The notes beneath the pieces are model-generated. The model had not been told where the DNA came from, made no database searches, and worked only from the letters and a program-made list of their open reading frames with translations. A program made the translations under genes and the position numbers. 43,244 bases of DNA. Source: CAZWRK01 sp964635875 (GTDB taxonomy: Bacteria > Pseudomonadota > Gammaproteobacteria > Burkholderiales > Aquaspirillaceae). The stretch covers positions 1 through 43,244 of the forward strand of contig CAZWRK010000017.1 in the NCBI GenBank assembly GCA_964635875.1, given 5' to 3'. Shown here piece after piece: positions 15,934-26,200 of the stretch (position 1 is its first letter; each line of letters starts with the position of its first letter).

Positions 15934-16872
15934 ATGAAACTCCAACAATTGCGCTACGTCGTCGAGGTCGCAAAGCAAGGGCTGAATGTCTCTGAGGCTG
16001 CAGAAAAACTGCACACCTCACAGCCGGGCATCTCCAAACAAATTCGTCTTTTAGAAGACGAACTCGGTATTCAGATTTTTATCCGCAATGGTAAACGCGT
16101 GGTGTCAGTGAGCGAGCCGGGCAAGCATGTGTTGGTGATTGCCGAGCGGATTTTACGCGAAGCCAAAAACCTCAAGCGCGTTGGCGAAGAATTTGCCAGC
16201 GAAGAAGAAGGCAGCTTGACGATTGCCACTACCCATACTCAAGCCCGCTACGCCTTACCCGAAACCGTTCGCCAATTTCGCGAGCGTTATCCCCAAGTCA
16301 AACTGTCGATCAAACAAGGCAGCCCGACCCAGATTTGCGAAATGGTGGTGGCTGGCGAAGCGGATTTTGCGCTCGCCACCGAAGGGATTTCGACCTTTCC
16401 CGAGCTGGCCGCCTTGCCGTGCTATGAATGGAATCGCGCGATTGTCGTACCGACCGATCACCCTTTAACCCAGCTGGCCGCGCCGATTACGCTGGCCGAT
16501 ATTGGCCGGTACCCCATCGTCACGTATGACTTTGCCTTTGCGGGACGCTCAAAGATCAACCGCGCTTTTGAAGAAGCCGGTGTTGAGCCTAACGTGGTGT
16601 TGACGGCGATTGATACCGACGTGATTAAAACCTATGTCGGTTTGGGGCTGGGGGTCGGGATTATCGCGTCGATGGCGTTTGAGCCGGAGCGCGATCGTGG
16701 CTTGGCGATTATCGACGCGGGACATTTGTTCTTGCCATCGACCACGCGGATTGGGATTCGCCGCGATGCCTATTTGCGTGGATTTGCCTACCACTTCATC
16801 GAAATTTTTGCCCCGCATCTCAGCCGTAAAGAAGTGGATCGGGTGATGTTTGCCGGTGATGGCGAGAGTTAA
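15934..16872 (+). CDS. cysB: LysR-type regulator CysB
   Basis: CysB activates sulfate assimilation genes in response to O-acetyl- or N-acetylserine. The 312-residue protein has an N-terminal winged helix-turn-helix (NVSEAAEKLHTSQPGISKQI, about 18-37), a linker helix, and a C-terminal effector domain. The opening MKLQQLRYVVEV and the phrase TTHTQARYALP near residue 100 are characteristic of the CysB/Cbl branch, and sulfur-assimilation genes are immediately divergent. Cbl is the alternative, but a single copy beside cysH favours CysB. A bidirectional terminator follows the stop. Confidence 0.94.
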   Translation: MKLQQLRYVVEVAKQGLNVSEAAEKLHTSQPGISKQIRLLEDELGIQIFIRNGKRVVSVSEPGKHVLVIAERILREAKNLKRVGEEFASEEEGSLTIATTHTQARYALPETVRQFRERYPQVKLSIKQGSPTQICEMVVAGEADFALATEGISTFPELAALPCYEWNRAIVVPTDHPLTQLAAPITLADIGRYPIVTYDFAFAGRSKINRAFEEAGVEPNVVLTAIDTDVIKTYVGLGLGVGIIASMAFEPERDRGLAIIDAGHLFLPSTTRIGIRRDAYLRGFAYHFIEIFAPHLSRKEVDRVMFAGDGES

Positions 16873-16904
16873 CGGCTTGCCGTGAACAGTCAAATATCAC
16901 GACG

Positions 16905-16939
16905 AAAAAAGCCCCGTGATGCGTTCACGGGGCTTTTTG
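16905..16939. terminator. Bidirectional terminator between cysB and the VF530-family gene
   Basis: A 10-bp perfect stem (AGCCCCGTGA at 16910-16919 with TCACGGGGCT at 16925-16934) has an A run before and a T run after it. It serves the converging cysB and minus-strand genes. Confidence 0.9.
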
Positions 16940-16956
16940 ATGTGTGCCAAGCGTTT

Positions 16957-17163
16957 TTAGAGATGCTTCACATAAAACGCTTCGATTTTTTGCCGCGCCC
17001 ACGGCGTGGTGCGTAAAAATTTCAAGCACGATTTAATGCTCGGGTCGTGTTGAAAACAGCGCATCGGAAAGCGTCGCGCCATTTCTTCCCAGCCGTAATA
17101 CTCCACCAATTGGGTGACCATCAATTCTAAAGTGATGCCGTGCAAAGGGTCGTTCGATGACAT
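16957..17163 (-). CDS. VF530-family (DUF2132) small protein
   Basis: A 68-residue protein matching the VF530/DUF2132 family by its opening DPLHGITLELMV and the core YGWEEMARR, CFQHDPSIKSCLKFLRTTPWAR. The family is widespread in proteobacteria; structures suggest a small helical DNA-binding-like fold, but the role is unknown. It lies 18 bases after the methyltransferase gene on the same strand and may be co-transcribed with it. Confidence 0.9.
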   Translation of the reverse strand: MSSNDPLHGITLELMVTQLVEYYGWEEMARRFPMRCFQHDPSIKSCLKFLRTTPWARQKIEAFYVKHL

Positions 17164-17181
17164 GATGAGCCTCGCTTGAAA

Positions 17182-18012
17182 TTAAGGGGCGCAGAAAAAA
17201 CGCTCACGCATTTCTTCGAGTCCCAAATCGTGCAATAAGGTGTCTAGCCGCGCTTGCGCACGTTGGCGGGGTAGGTGTTTTTGCGTGGCGATGATCAGCT
17301 CGTTTTTCATCGAATGCTCCCAGCCAACCAACTCGGTGACATTGACCTGATAGCCGTGCGCTTCTAATTGTAGGCAGCGCAACACATTGGTGACATGGCT
17401 GCCAAACTCGCGGGTATGGATCGGATGCCGCCACATTTCGGTGAGCGGATTCGCCAAGGCCTTACCTTTATTTTTGCGCAGCACTGCCGCGACTTCGGCC
17501 TGACAGCACGGCACCAGCACAATAAATTGCGCCTGCTTTTTCAACGCAAAATGAATCGCGTCATCGGTGGCGGTATTGCAGGCGTGCAAGGCGGTGACGA
17601 TATCAATCGTCTCGGGCAATTCGGGCGACGTAATCGACTCTGCCACCGACAAATTCAAAAACGACATCCCGTCAAAGCCCAGCTCGGCGGCCAAGGCTTG
17701 TGAGCGGCTGACCAGTTCATCGCGGGTTTCGATACCGTAAATGCGCGAAGCGTGATCCGGCAACGATTTGAAAAACAAATCGTACAAAATAAAGCCCAGA
17801 TACGACTTTCCCGCACCATGATCGACCAAGCGCACATCGGGGCGGGTCTGCAAGACGGCTTGCAACAGCGGCTCGATAAATTGAAATAGGTGATACACCT
17901 GTTTCAGTTTTCGGCGGCTGTCTTGGTTCATCTTTCCGTCACGGGTCAGAATATGCAGGGCTTTCAGCAATTCGACCGACTGGTCGGGACGGATTTCATA
18001 CTTGTCACTCAC
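17182..18012 (-). CDS. SAM-dependent methyltransferase-like protein
   Basis: A predicted class I methyltransferase of about 276 residues. The SAM-binding glycine motif is LVDHGAGKSYLGFILYD, followed by IYGIETRDELV (acidic end of strand 2). DIVTALHACNTATDDAI and VLVPCCQAEV recall the family of methyltransferase-like proteins (METTL25/RRNAD-like type) whose substrate is not firmly known in bacteria. There is no ATG at a sensible place: I chose the GTG at 18012 (VSDKYEIRPD). GTGs at 18027 or 18033 are also possible, and the longest frame (to 18159) overlaps the RND gene and is rejected. Upstream lies the RND pump with a 61-base gap. Substrate and pathway are not known. Confidence 0.8.
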   Translation of the reverse strand: MSDKYEIRPDQSVELLKALHILTRDGKMNQDSRRKLKQVYHLFQFIEPLLQAVLQTRPDVRLVDHGAGKSYLGFILYDLFFKSLPDHASRIYGIETRDELVSRSQALAAELGFDGMSFLNLSVAESITSPELPETIDIVTALHACNTATDDAIHFALKKQAQFIVLVPCCQAEVAAVLRKNKGKALANPLTEMWRHPIHTREFGSHVTNVLRCLQLEAHGYQVNVTELVGWEHSMKNELIIATQKHLPRQRAQARLDTLLHDLGLEEMRERFFCAP

Positions 18013-18073
18013 GATGCAGGCTTTCACAAACACAATATAAGGTCGGCATTGTACGGTATCTCTCGGGGCGCGC

Positions 18074-21000
18074 TTAGGATTGGCGCGGCGGCGGCGCGAA
18101 TTTTGCGCGGAAAAACCCGCTGATCTGATCAAAGTAGCTGTACACCACCGGCACCACAAACAAGGTCAAAATAGTTGAAGTGACCATGCCACCGATCACC
18201 GCATGCGCCATCGGCGCGTTCAATTCCGAGCCGCTATGACCCGACAAAGCCAGCGGCAACATGCCGAAGATCATCGCAAAGCTGGTCATCAAAATCGGCC
18301 GCAACCGTACCCGTCCCGCCTCGCACAAGGCTTCACGGCGCGCCATCCCTTCACGGCGGGCTTGGTTGGCGAAATCGACCAGCAAAATCCCGTTTTTGGC
18401 CGCCAGCCCCATCAGCATGATGATGCCAATGATCGAGAACATATTGATCGTGCTCTTCCACAACAGCAGCGCCATAAACACCCCAATAAATGCCAAGGGT
18501 AGCGACATCATGATCGTAATCGGCTGCAGGAAGCTGCGGAATTGCGCGGCCAAAATCATATAGATAAAGATCACGCCCATTGCCAGCGCTTGCACCGCAT
18601 AACTAAACGATTCCTTCATGTCGCGGCTTTCCCCGCCTTGGTCGAACTGATAGCCCGCCGGTAACGGGTAATCTTTCAGCACCTTGGCGACTTCAGAAAA
18701 GACCCGTGCGCTATCGGGTGCGCTGATATTGGCGGTCAGGGTGACTTCGCGTTGTTGATCCATACGATCAATTTGCCGTGGCACTTGGCTCGGCGTGATG
18801 CTGACCAGATTCGACAGCGGCACCATCACCGTTTCGCTGCCATTGCCGCTGGCAATTTTGAGGCGGTCGAGCCATTCATGGTCGCGATCGGCTTTGGGAA
18901 TTTGCAAACGCACATCGTAGTTTTCGCCGTCGGGGGCTTCCCATGTGGTGGCGGTATTTCCGGCCAGTAATACCGATAACGTCGAACCGAGTCGCGTCAA
19001 ATCCACACCAAGCGGGCTGGCGGCGTCGCGGCGCAATTCAATCGCGTAGGCGGGTTCGCTTTCGTCCAAACTGGATTCCAAATCACTGAGGCCCGAAATG
19101 CCGCCGAGTTTCGATTTCAAGTCGGAGACAATCCGTCCGAGCTGCTGAAAATCGCTGCCGCGCACCCCGATGCGCACCGGTTTACCACCCGCACCCGGCC
19201 CGCCTTCGCCTAAAACCGATTGGACTTCGATGCCCGCCAACGGCGCGAGCCGCTGCCGTACCTCGGGGAACATTGCTTGAACCGAGCGCTGGCGCTGGGC
19301 TTTATCGGTGACAAACACCCGCATCGACACTCCATTGCGGCCGCCACCAAACTCGCCGCCAATATTGGTGTAGACATCAACCACTTCCGGCAAAGTGCGG
19401 AGCTGGGCTTCGACTTCGCGGGATTTCATTTCGGTGTATTCAAAACTCGCACCGGGGGCGGTTTTAAACTTGACCACGAACTTGCCGGTATCGGTTTTCG
19501 GCATAAATTCCGCACCAATCCACGGCGTCAAGGCAAAGCTGGCGATGAGCAGCGCGACCGCCGAGGCCAGCGTAGTTTTGCGGTGGTCGAGCACCCACGC
19601 AATTGCCACCGAATACTGCAGGGCAAAGCGATCCATCAACCCTTCAAACCAATCCAATGCCCGCCCGAAAGGGCCGCGATGCGCATCGCCGTGATGGTGC
19701 GGGTCGTGCCACACCGAACTCAGCATCGGATCGAGTGAAAAGCTCACCAACAAAGAAATCGTGACCGCCACCACGACGGTCAGGCCGAATTGCTGGAAAA
19801 ATTTCCCGATCACGCCGCCCATAAAACCGACCGGCAAAAACACCGCAATCACTGTGAGCGTGGTTGCCAGCACCGCCAGCCCGATTTCTTCGGTGCCATC
19901 GACCGCCGCTCGATAATGGTCTTTGCCAAAACCGGCGTGGCGGACAATGTTTTCACGCACCACGATCGCATCATCAATCAGCAGGCCAATCGACAAGGTG
20001 AGCGCCAACAAGGTCATGACATTGAGCGTGAAACCGGCGACGGCAATCGCAAACATGGTGCCGATCAGCGCCACTGGCAGCGTCAGGCCGGTGATGACCG
20101 TACTGCGCCACGAGCCTAAAAATAAAAACACAATTGCCACGGTCAATGCCGCGCCTTCAATCAACGTGGTGCGGACATTGTTCAGCGATTTTTCGACATC
20201 CTTGGCTTTATCGCGCAACACTTTGATGGCAAAACCAGCGGGCATTTGTGCTTTGAGTTCGGCGATTTGCGCGTGGACACCGGCAGAGGTTTGAATCAGG
20301 TTGGCCCCGCGTGCGACCTTAATTTCAACGGATAAGGCACGCTGACCATTGATGAGCGCCACGCTGTCGCGCTCGGCCTCGCCATCGACCAGATGAGCAA
20401 TGTCTTCGAGCCGAATCGTTGCGCCATTGCGAGTGGTCAGCGGCAGGGCGGCAAATTCTTGCAGGGTTTTCAGCTTGCCATCGACCCGAACCGCCAATTC
20501 CCGCGCATCGGCTTCGATGCGTCCGGCGGGATAATCACGATTCGCCGCCCGCAAAGTCTCGACCACGGTTTGAATGTCGACTTGTAGCGCATCGAGTTGA
20601 TCGGGGAGCAGCTGCACATTGATTTGGCGTTTGCTCGCGCCAATCAGTTTGACCTCGCCAATCCCTTCAACGGTTTGTAGCTTTTTGCGTAAAACTTGGT
20701 CGCTCCATGTGCTGAGGGTGCGCGCATCGGCCTGTGCGCTCGAGACCAGCAAGGTCATGCTCGCTTCGTCGTTTGGGTTGACTTGGCTGACGGTGGGCGT
20801 GCCAATTTCACGGCGAAATCCGCCAACCAGTGCGCCGACTTTTTCGCGGGTGTCTTGGACCGCCGTCACGGGATTGACGGTCAATTCAAATTCCACCACC
20901 ACCACCGACGCGCCTTCAAACGAGTACGAGCGGATATTTTTGACGCCGTTAATGGTGTTGACGGCCTCTTCAATCGGGCGGGTGACTTCGGATTCAACCA

Positions 21001-21172
21001 CGGTGGGCGAGGCACCGCTGTAGTTGGTGCTGACCACTGCGACTGGAAAGCGAATGTCGGGGAATTCTTCGACCGGTAGACGTTGCAAAGAAAATAAACC
21101 GAGCACCACCAAGGCCAACATCAGCATGGTGGCGAAGTAGGGGTTATGGATACTGGTACGGGTGAGCCACAT
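18074..21172 (-). CDS. RND efflux transporter, HAE1/AcrB family inner-membrane pump
   Basis: Proton-driven inner-membrane pump of 1032 residues with the standard 12-helix, two large periplasmic loop layout. Helix 4 carries the paired acidic residues (GLLIDDAIVVREN) that relay protons. The N-terminus (TSIHNPYFATMLMLALVVLG) and the motif FPDIRFPVAVVSTNY are typical. Other marks are LRPILMTSFAMIFGMLPLAL in the C-half and GLAAKNGILLVDFAN. The ATG at 21172 is preferred over a TTG at 21181. The adaptor gene lies 12 bases upstream on the same strand. The outer-membrane channel is not in the visible sequence. Substrate cannot be told, but the sequence fits multidrug rather than metal (CusA) type. Confidence 0.94.
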   Translation of the reverse strand: MWLTRTSIHNPYFATMLMLALVVLGLFSLQRLPVEEFPDIRFPVAVVSTNYSGASPTVVESEVTRPIEEAVNTINGVKNIRSYSFEGASVVVVEFELTVNPVTAVQDTREKVGALVGGFRREIGTPTVSQVNPNDEASMTLLVSSAQADARTLSTWSDQVLRKKLQTVEGIGEVKLIGASKRQINVQLLPDQLDALQVDIQTVVETLRAANRDYPAGRIEADARELAVRVDGKLKTLQEFAALPLTTRNGATIRLEDIAHLVDGEAERDSVALINGQRALSVEIKVARGANLIQTSAGVHAQIAELKAQMPAGFAIKVLRDKAKDVEKSLNNVRTTLIEGAALTVAIVFLFLGSWRSTVITGLTLPVALIGTMFAIAVAGFTLNVMTLLALTLSIGLLIDDAIVVRENIVRHAGFGKDHYRAAVDGTEEIGLAVLATTLTVIAVFLPVGFMGGVIGKFFQQFGLTVVVAVTISLLVSFSLDPMLSSVWHDPHHHGDAHRGPFGRALDWFEGLMDRFALQYSVAIAWVLDHRKTTLASAVALLIASFALTPWIGAEFMPKTDTGKFVVKFKTAPGASFEYTEMKSREVEAQLRTLPEVVDVYTNIGGEFGGGRNGVSMRVFVTDKAQRQRSVQAMFPEVRQRLAPLAGIEVQSVLGEGGPGAGGKPVRIGVRGSDFQQLGRIVSDLKSKLGGISGLSDLESSLDESEPAYAIELRRDAASPLGVDLTRLGSTLSVLLAGNTATTWEAPDGENYDVRLQIPKADRDHEWLDRLKIASGNGSETVMVPLSNLVSITPSQVPRQIDRMDQQREVTLTANISAPDSARVFSEVAKVLKDYPLPAGYQFDQGGESRDMKESFSYAVQALAMGVIFIYMILAAQFRSFLQPITIMMSLPLAFIGVFMALLLWKSTINMFSIIGIIMLMGLAAKNGILLVDFANQARREGMARREALCEAGRVRLRPILMTSFAMIFGMLPLALSGHSGSELNAPMAHAVIGGMVTSTILTLFVVPVVYSYFDQISGFFRAKFAPPPRQS

Positions 21173-21184
21173 GACGAGCAAGCC

Positions 21185-22018
21185 TTATTGAGTGCGCAGG
21201 GTGACGGCGTCGCCCACACGTAAGCCAATCACGGCCGGTGGAATCACTTGGGTGCCGACCTCGACGCCGCGAATGGCGGCGCGTCCGGCCAGAGAATCGG
21301 TCAGCTCGATCTGAACGGGGACTTTTTCAGTGCGGCCCTGCCGAATCACCATCACCCACGGCGCGGCGCTGTCCGCCTCGCGAATCGCGCTGAGTGGCAA
21401 GCTGGCTTGTTCGCGCTGCGCCAAAATCAATTCGCCACGAGCGAACTGGCCCGGCCGTAAACGGCCATCGCGATTATCGACCGCGACATAGGTGTAAAAG
21501 CTGCGGGTGCCGCTGATGGCGCTCGGCGCTAGACGGACAATCTGGCCGTGTGCGTCGAGCTGATCTTCGACACGGAATTGGGCGCGCATACCGACTTTCA
21601 GACGCGAAATGTCGCGGGCGGGAACGCTGGCGGCGATTTCGAGCTGGCGCGGGTTGACCAGCTGAAACAATTTGCCGTTGCGGGCGATGACTTGTCCGGC
21701 TTCGATGTGGCGTTCAGCGATGATGCCGTCAAAAGGTGCGCGAATCAGGGTATCGGCGAGGCTTTTGCGGGCGCGTTGGAGTTGGCTGTCTTGGGCGGTC
21801 AGCTGTGATTGATTGATGCGGAATTCGCTTTCAAACTCGTCGAGTGCTTGCTGCGAAATAAACTGCTGGGCGTAGAGCTGGCGTTGTTTGTCGAGTTTTT
21901 GCCGTGCCAGCGCGAGCTTGGCGTGCTGTGTCGCATAAAGCGCTTCTTGTTCTCGAACTTGGTCGGCGAGGGTGCGGGCGTCGAGCTTGGCGAGAATCTG
22001 CCCCGCCTTGACCGCATC
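21185..22018 (-). CDS. RND periplasmic adaptor (HlyD/MFP family), N-terminus lost in gap
   Basis: The C-terminal 277 residues of a membrane-fusion protein that connects the RND pump to an outer-membrane channel. In order: the end of the lipoyl half (DAVKAGQILAKLDAR), an alpha-helical hairpin rich in Gln/Arg/Leu (about 60 residues), the second lipoyl half (LIRAPFDGIIAERHIEAGQVI), a beta-barrel, and a membrane-proximal domain ending VGDAVTLRTQ. Signal peptide and first lipoyl half, about 80-100 residues, fall in the run of Ns. The gene runs directly into the pump gene. Any single frame read through the gap into mltA is an artefact of the N run. Confidence 0.92.
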   Translation of the reverse strand, partial: DAVKAGQILAKLDARTLADQVREQEALYATQHAKLALARQKLDKQRQLYAQQFISQQALDEFESEFRINQSQLTAQDSQLQRARKSLADTLIRAPFDGIIAERHIEAGQVIARNGKLFQLVNPRQLEIAASVPARDISRLKVGMRAQFRVEDQLDAHGQIVRLAPSAISGTRSFYTYVAVDNRDGRLRPGQFARGELILAQREQASLPLSAIREADSAAPWVMVIRQGRTEKVPVQIELTDSLAGRAAIRGVEVGTQVIPPAVIGLRVGDAVTLRTQ

Positions 22019-22118
22019 NNNNNNNNNNNNNNNNNNNNNNNNNNNNNNNNNNNNNNNNNNNNNNNNNNNNNNNNNNNNNNNNNNNNNNNNNNNNNNNNNN
22101 NNNNNNNNNNNNNNNNNN
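22019..22118. other. Scaffold gap (100 Ns)
   Basis: Exactly 100 unknown bases, the usual placeholder for a gap of unknown size. The mltA gene on one side lacks its last ~30 codons and the adaptor on the other lacks its first ~80-100, so the true gap should be at least about 350-400 bases plus any intergenic DNA or further genes, such as a regulator of the pump. Confidence 0.97.
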
Positions 22119-23182
22119 CCGGCGCTTTCACCAAAGCCCCAGAAGTAATCGGCGCGGACGACGCCTTTAATCGCGCCGCCGGTATCTTGGGCGTGCACCA
22201 TATTCACCATCGGGACATCAGATAGCGGGCGCGTCGTCGAGAGCCAGAGCGGGGTGCCAAGGCGAATGTAGCGGGCATCGACCGCCACCGAGGCTTGCGG
22301 CGTTAGCGGGACGCCCAGCGCCCCCGGTGGGCCACCGTCGGCATTTGGCAGGCGGCGGAAGAAGACGTAGCTTGGATTGGCAGCCCATAGCTCGTTAATC
22401 CGCTTGGGGTTGGCTTGCGCCCATGCTTTGATGCCTTGCATCGAGGCTTGGTGCGCTTTGAGTTCGCCTTGGTCAATCAACCAGCGGCCGAGCGACTGAT
22501 ACGGGTGGCCGTTTTGGTCGGCGTAACCAACCCGAATCAACTTGCCGTCTGGGAGTTCAATGCGGCCAGAACCTTGAATTTGCAAGAACATCAGCTCAAC
22601 TGGATCGTTGACCCATGCAATGGCGGAGGCGGGTTGCGGGCCTTTGCCGGAAACAATTTCAGCGGCGGTGTAATAAGGCACCACGCGATTGCCTTCGAGT
22701 CGCCCGCGCAATCGCATGCCCGCCAAACGGGCATACACCTGATTCAGCTCGACAGACAGCATGTCATTGGGCGATGGATACAGCGGGTGTTTAGCTTGTG
22801 CGTCGGGTTTGAGATTGCCTTTCAGCAAAGGCTCGTAATACCCCGTAATCAGACCACTGTCTTTATTGCCGTCGCTGAGCTGATAGGCTTGAAAGTAGTT
22901 TTCGAAGTACTGCCGAATCGCTGCATTATCTTGGGCATTGACTTGGGTGCTGGCGCGGCACACATTTTCCCAGCCGCTGCGTTTCGCCAGTGCTTTGCAG
23001 CTGCTTTGCCAGCTGGACCATGCACTGCGCAGGTCGCGGGTTTGCCATTCGGGGAGTTGGCTAAAGCTGGTGCGCAGGTAGCGCGGTTGCACTTCGCCGC
23101 TATCAATCGGTTTTTTGATGGGTGCGGAGCACGCCGCAACAAGCAAGGCCGCACCGAGTGTCGACCACCGTTTCCAATTCAT
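22119..23182 (-). CDS. mltA: Membrane-bound lytic murein transglycosylase A MltA, C-terminus lost in gap
   Basis: MltA is an outer-membrane lipoprotein that cleaves peptidoglycan to 1,6-anhydro-muropeptides. Visible are about 354 residues: a lipoprotein signal ending LVAAC, the MltA barrel domain with LITGYYEPLLKG and FLQIQGSGRIELPDG, and the 3D domain with MVHAQDTGGAIKG, which contributes the catalytic aspartate. The last ~30 residues lie in the Ns. I chose the ATG at 23182, which gives a normal 18-residue lipoprotein signal; an in-frame ATG at 23197 is also possible. It lies downstream of mfd, separated by a long hairpin. Confidence 0.94.
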
Positions 23183-23221
23183 TGTGAACAATCTCATTTA
23201 CATAAAAAGTCAGTTAAAGAA

Positions 23222-23255
23222 CCTGTGCGCGAACACTGTTCAGTGTGCGCACAGG
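23222..23255. terminator. Long hairpin between mfd and mltA (possible terminator)
   Basis: CCTGTGCGC (23222-23230) pairs with GCGCACAGG (23247-23255), and inside, after a 2-base bulge, ACACTG pairs with CAGTGT. This makes a 15-bp hairpin with a 2-base loop. On the minus strand it is followed by TTCTTT, a weak U tract, so termination of mfd may be partial. It lies about 25 bases beyond the mfd stop. Confidence 0.6.
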
Positions 23256-23280
23256 CTACGAGGGTGAGGTTAGCCGCGGC

Positions 23281-26200
23281 TTAATGCTGCAATTCTTTCA
23301 GCAATTCTTTGACGCGAACCGCCCGCATCGTGATGTCGGCAATCTCAATGTCGACCCGCAACTTGTCTTGTCCTTGCAGGCGGTAGTTGCGCTTGCTTTG
23401 TATGAGCTGAATGATTTTCAGCGGTTCGACCTGAGTATGCCGCCCAAAGGTCAGCACAATACTGGCTTCGGAGGCATCGCACTTTTCGATGCCTAAGGCG
23501 CGACACATTAGCCGTAGGCGATGGCTTTCGATCAGGGTTTTGGCCTCGGGCGTGGGCAGGCCAAAGCGGTCGATTAACTCTTCTAAAATGCCATCAATTT
23601 CGTCATCGTTTTCGCAGCTGGCGAGGCGCTTATATAACACCAATCGTTCGTGAACGTCGGGGCAATAGCTTTCTGGCAACAGTGCGGGTGCGTGCAGGTT
23701 GATTTCGGTGCTCACGCCCAGCGGGGCGTCGAGGTCGGGTTCGTGGCCCTTTTTCAGCGACCGCACCGCCTGTTTGAGCATTTCGGTATAGAGCGAGAAG
23801 CCGACCGCGTGCATTTCCCCCGATTGGTTGTCGCCCAAGACTTCGCCTGCGCCGCGAATTTCCAAATCGTGCATCGCCAGCGAGAAGCCCGCGCCGAGGT
23901 CTTCCATGGCCTGAATCGCATCAAGGCGCTTTTGGGCGTCGCGGGTCAGGGTTTCGGGGGTGAGCAAATAGGCGTAGGCCTGATGGTGCGAGCGTCCGAC
24001 CCGTCCGCGCAATTGATGCAGTTGCGCCAAGCCAAATTTATCGGCGCGATGGATGATGATGGTGTTGGCGTTCGGAATGTCGATACCGGTTTCAATGATG
24101 GTTGAGCACAGCAAAATATTGAATCGTTGCTGGTTAAAGTCGCGCATCACCGCTTCGAGTTCGCGTTCGCGGAGCTGGCCGTGGGCGACGCCGATACGGG
24201 CTTCGGGCAGCAGTGCGGCGAGTTTTTCGCGCATGTTCTCGATGGTTTCGACCTCGTTATAGAGGTAGAACACCTGCCCGCCGCGTTTGAGTTCGCGCAA
24301 GGCGGCTTCGCGGATGACGCCGTCGGCACTCGGGGCAACAAAGGTTTTGACCGCCAGTCGGCGGCTCGGGGCGGTGGCAATCACCGAGAAATCGCGCAGA
24401 CCTTCCAAACTCATCGCCAGCGTTCGTGGGATCGGCGTCGCGGTGAGGGTCAGAATATCGACATTGGCGCGGAGCTTTTTCAGTTGCTCTTTTTGACGCA
24501 CGCCAAAGCGATGTTCTTCGTCGATGATGACCAAACCAAGGCGCTTAAATTGAATGTCGGGTTGGGTAAGGCGGTGGGTGCCAATCACAATATCGACTGT
24601 GCCATCGGCCAAACCGGCAAGGGCGGCTTTTTGTTCTTTGGCGCTTTTAAAGCGCGACATTTCCACGACGCGCAGCGGCCAATCGGCAAAACGATCCGCA
24701 AAATTTTGGTAATGCTGTTCGGCCAACAGCGTGGTCGGAACGAGGACCGCGACTTGTTTGCCCGCCATCGCCGCGACAAAGGCCGCCCGCAACGCGACTT
24801 CGGTTTTCCCGAAGCCGACATCGCCGCAGACCAGCCGATCCATCGGCTGACCGCTGACCATATCTTGAACCACCGCGGCAATCGCGGCTTCTTGGTCGGG
24901 GGTTTCTTCAAAGCCGAATCCTGCTGCAAACGCCTCATACTCGTGGGGCTGAATCGCAAAGGCGTGACCTTCGCGGGTGGCGCGTTGGGCATACAGATTG
25001 AGCAGTTCAGCGGCGGTGTCGCGAGCTTGTTGGGCGGCTTTTTTGCGTGATTTTTCCCATTGTGGGCTGCCAAGCCGTGTGAGCTGCACATCTTCGCTGG
25101 CAGCGCCGGCATAGCGGGAAATCAGGTGGAGCTGGGAGACGGGAACGTACAGTTTGGCGTCGCTGGCGTACTCCAACATCATCAGCTCGGTTTCGCCTTC
25201 GCCCAAGTCGATCGACACCAGTCCTTGATAACGCGCGATGCCGTGATTTTCATGCACGACCGGATCGCCGATTTTAATTTCGGCGAGGTCGCGCAAGAGG
25301 GTGTCGGGGTGGCTGGCTTTGCGGCGGCGACGCGCTTGGCGAGTGTGGCCGCTGCTGGGGTATAGATCGTTTTCGGTGATGAGGGCGACGTGCTGGCGCG
25401 GGTCGATAAAACCATTCGAGAGCGCCCCAACGGTTAAACCAAACGCGATATCACCCTGCATAAATGTGGCGACATCGGTGACAAATTGGGGTTTGAGTCC
25501 GTAGCTGTGTAAAAAGTGGCTCAGGGTTTCGCGGCGGCCGAGGGATTCGGCAAACAGCAGCACGCGTGGCGTCGATTGATCCAGCAGCTGACTGAGCGCC
25601 GCGAGGGGATGTTCGGCGCGGCGATCGACGGCGACCGGTGGCAGAGCTTGAACGGCATGGGGCGCTTCGATGCTGGGGTCGGTGTAGAGTCGCGGCCATG
25701 CATTGCTGAGGCCTTGCCATTCGTCGGGCCGTAAATAGAGCTGAGTCGGCGGCAGGCAGGGTCGCTGCGGGTCGCCTTGCAACATTCGGTAGCGGGTGTC
25801 GATTTCTTGCCATGCTCTTTCGGCGGCGGCAAACGTGTCACCGTGTTGAACGATGACGGCATCGTGCGGCGCGTAGTCGAGCAAGGTCGCGCACTGCTCG
25901 AAAAACAGCGGCAGATAGTATTCGATGCCTGCGGGCAGTAGCCCTTGGGTGACATCTTTGTAAAGGCGCGAGCGTGAGGGATCGCCTTCGAACTCTTCGC
26001 GGAATCGGCTGCGGAAGGCACTAATGGCGTCGGGGTCGTTCGGGAATTCGCGGGCGGGTAACAGGCGGATTTCTTCGACGCTATCGAGGGTGCGCTGGGT
26101 ATCGACGTCGAATGTGCGCAGGCTGTCGATGGTTTGGTCGAATAAGTCGATGCGATAAGGTAACGGGCTGCCCATCGGATACAGATCGATCAGGCCGCCG

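Noticed and set aside
21185..23197. A single 670-residue frame containing MltA and an adaptor domain
   Set aside because: It only exists because the 100 Ns read as unknown residues; the two ends belong to different families and the gap length is arbitrary.
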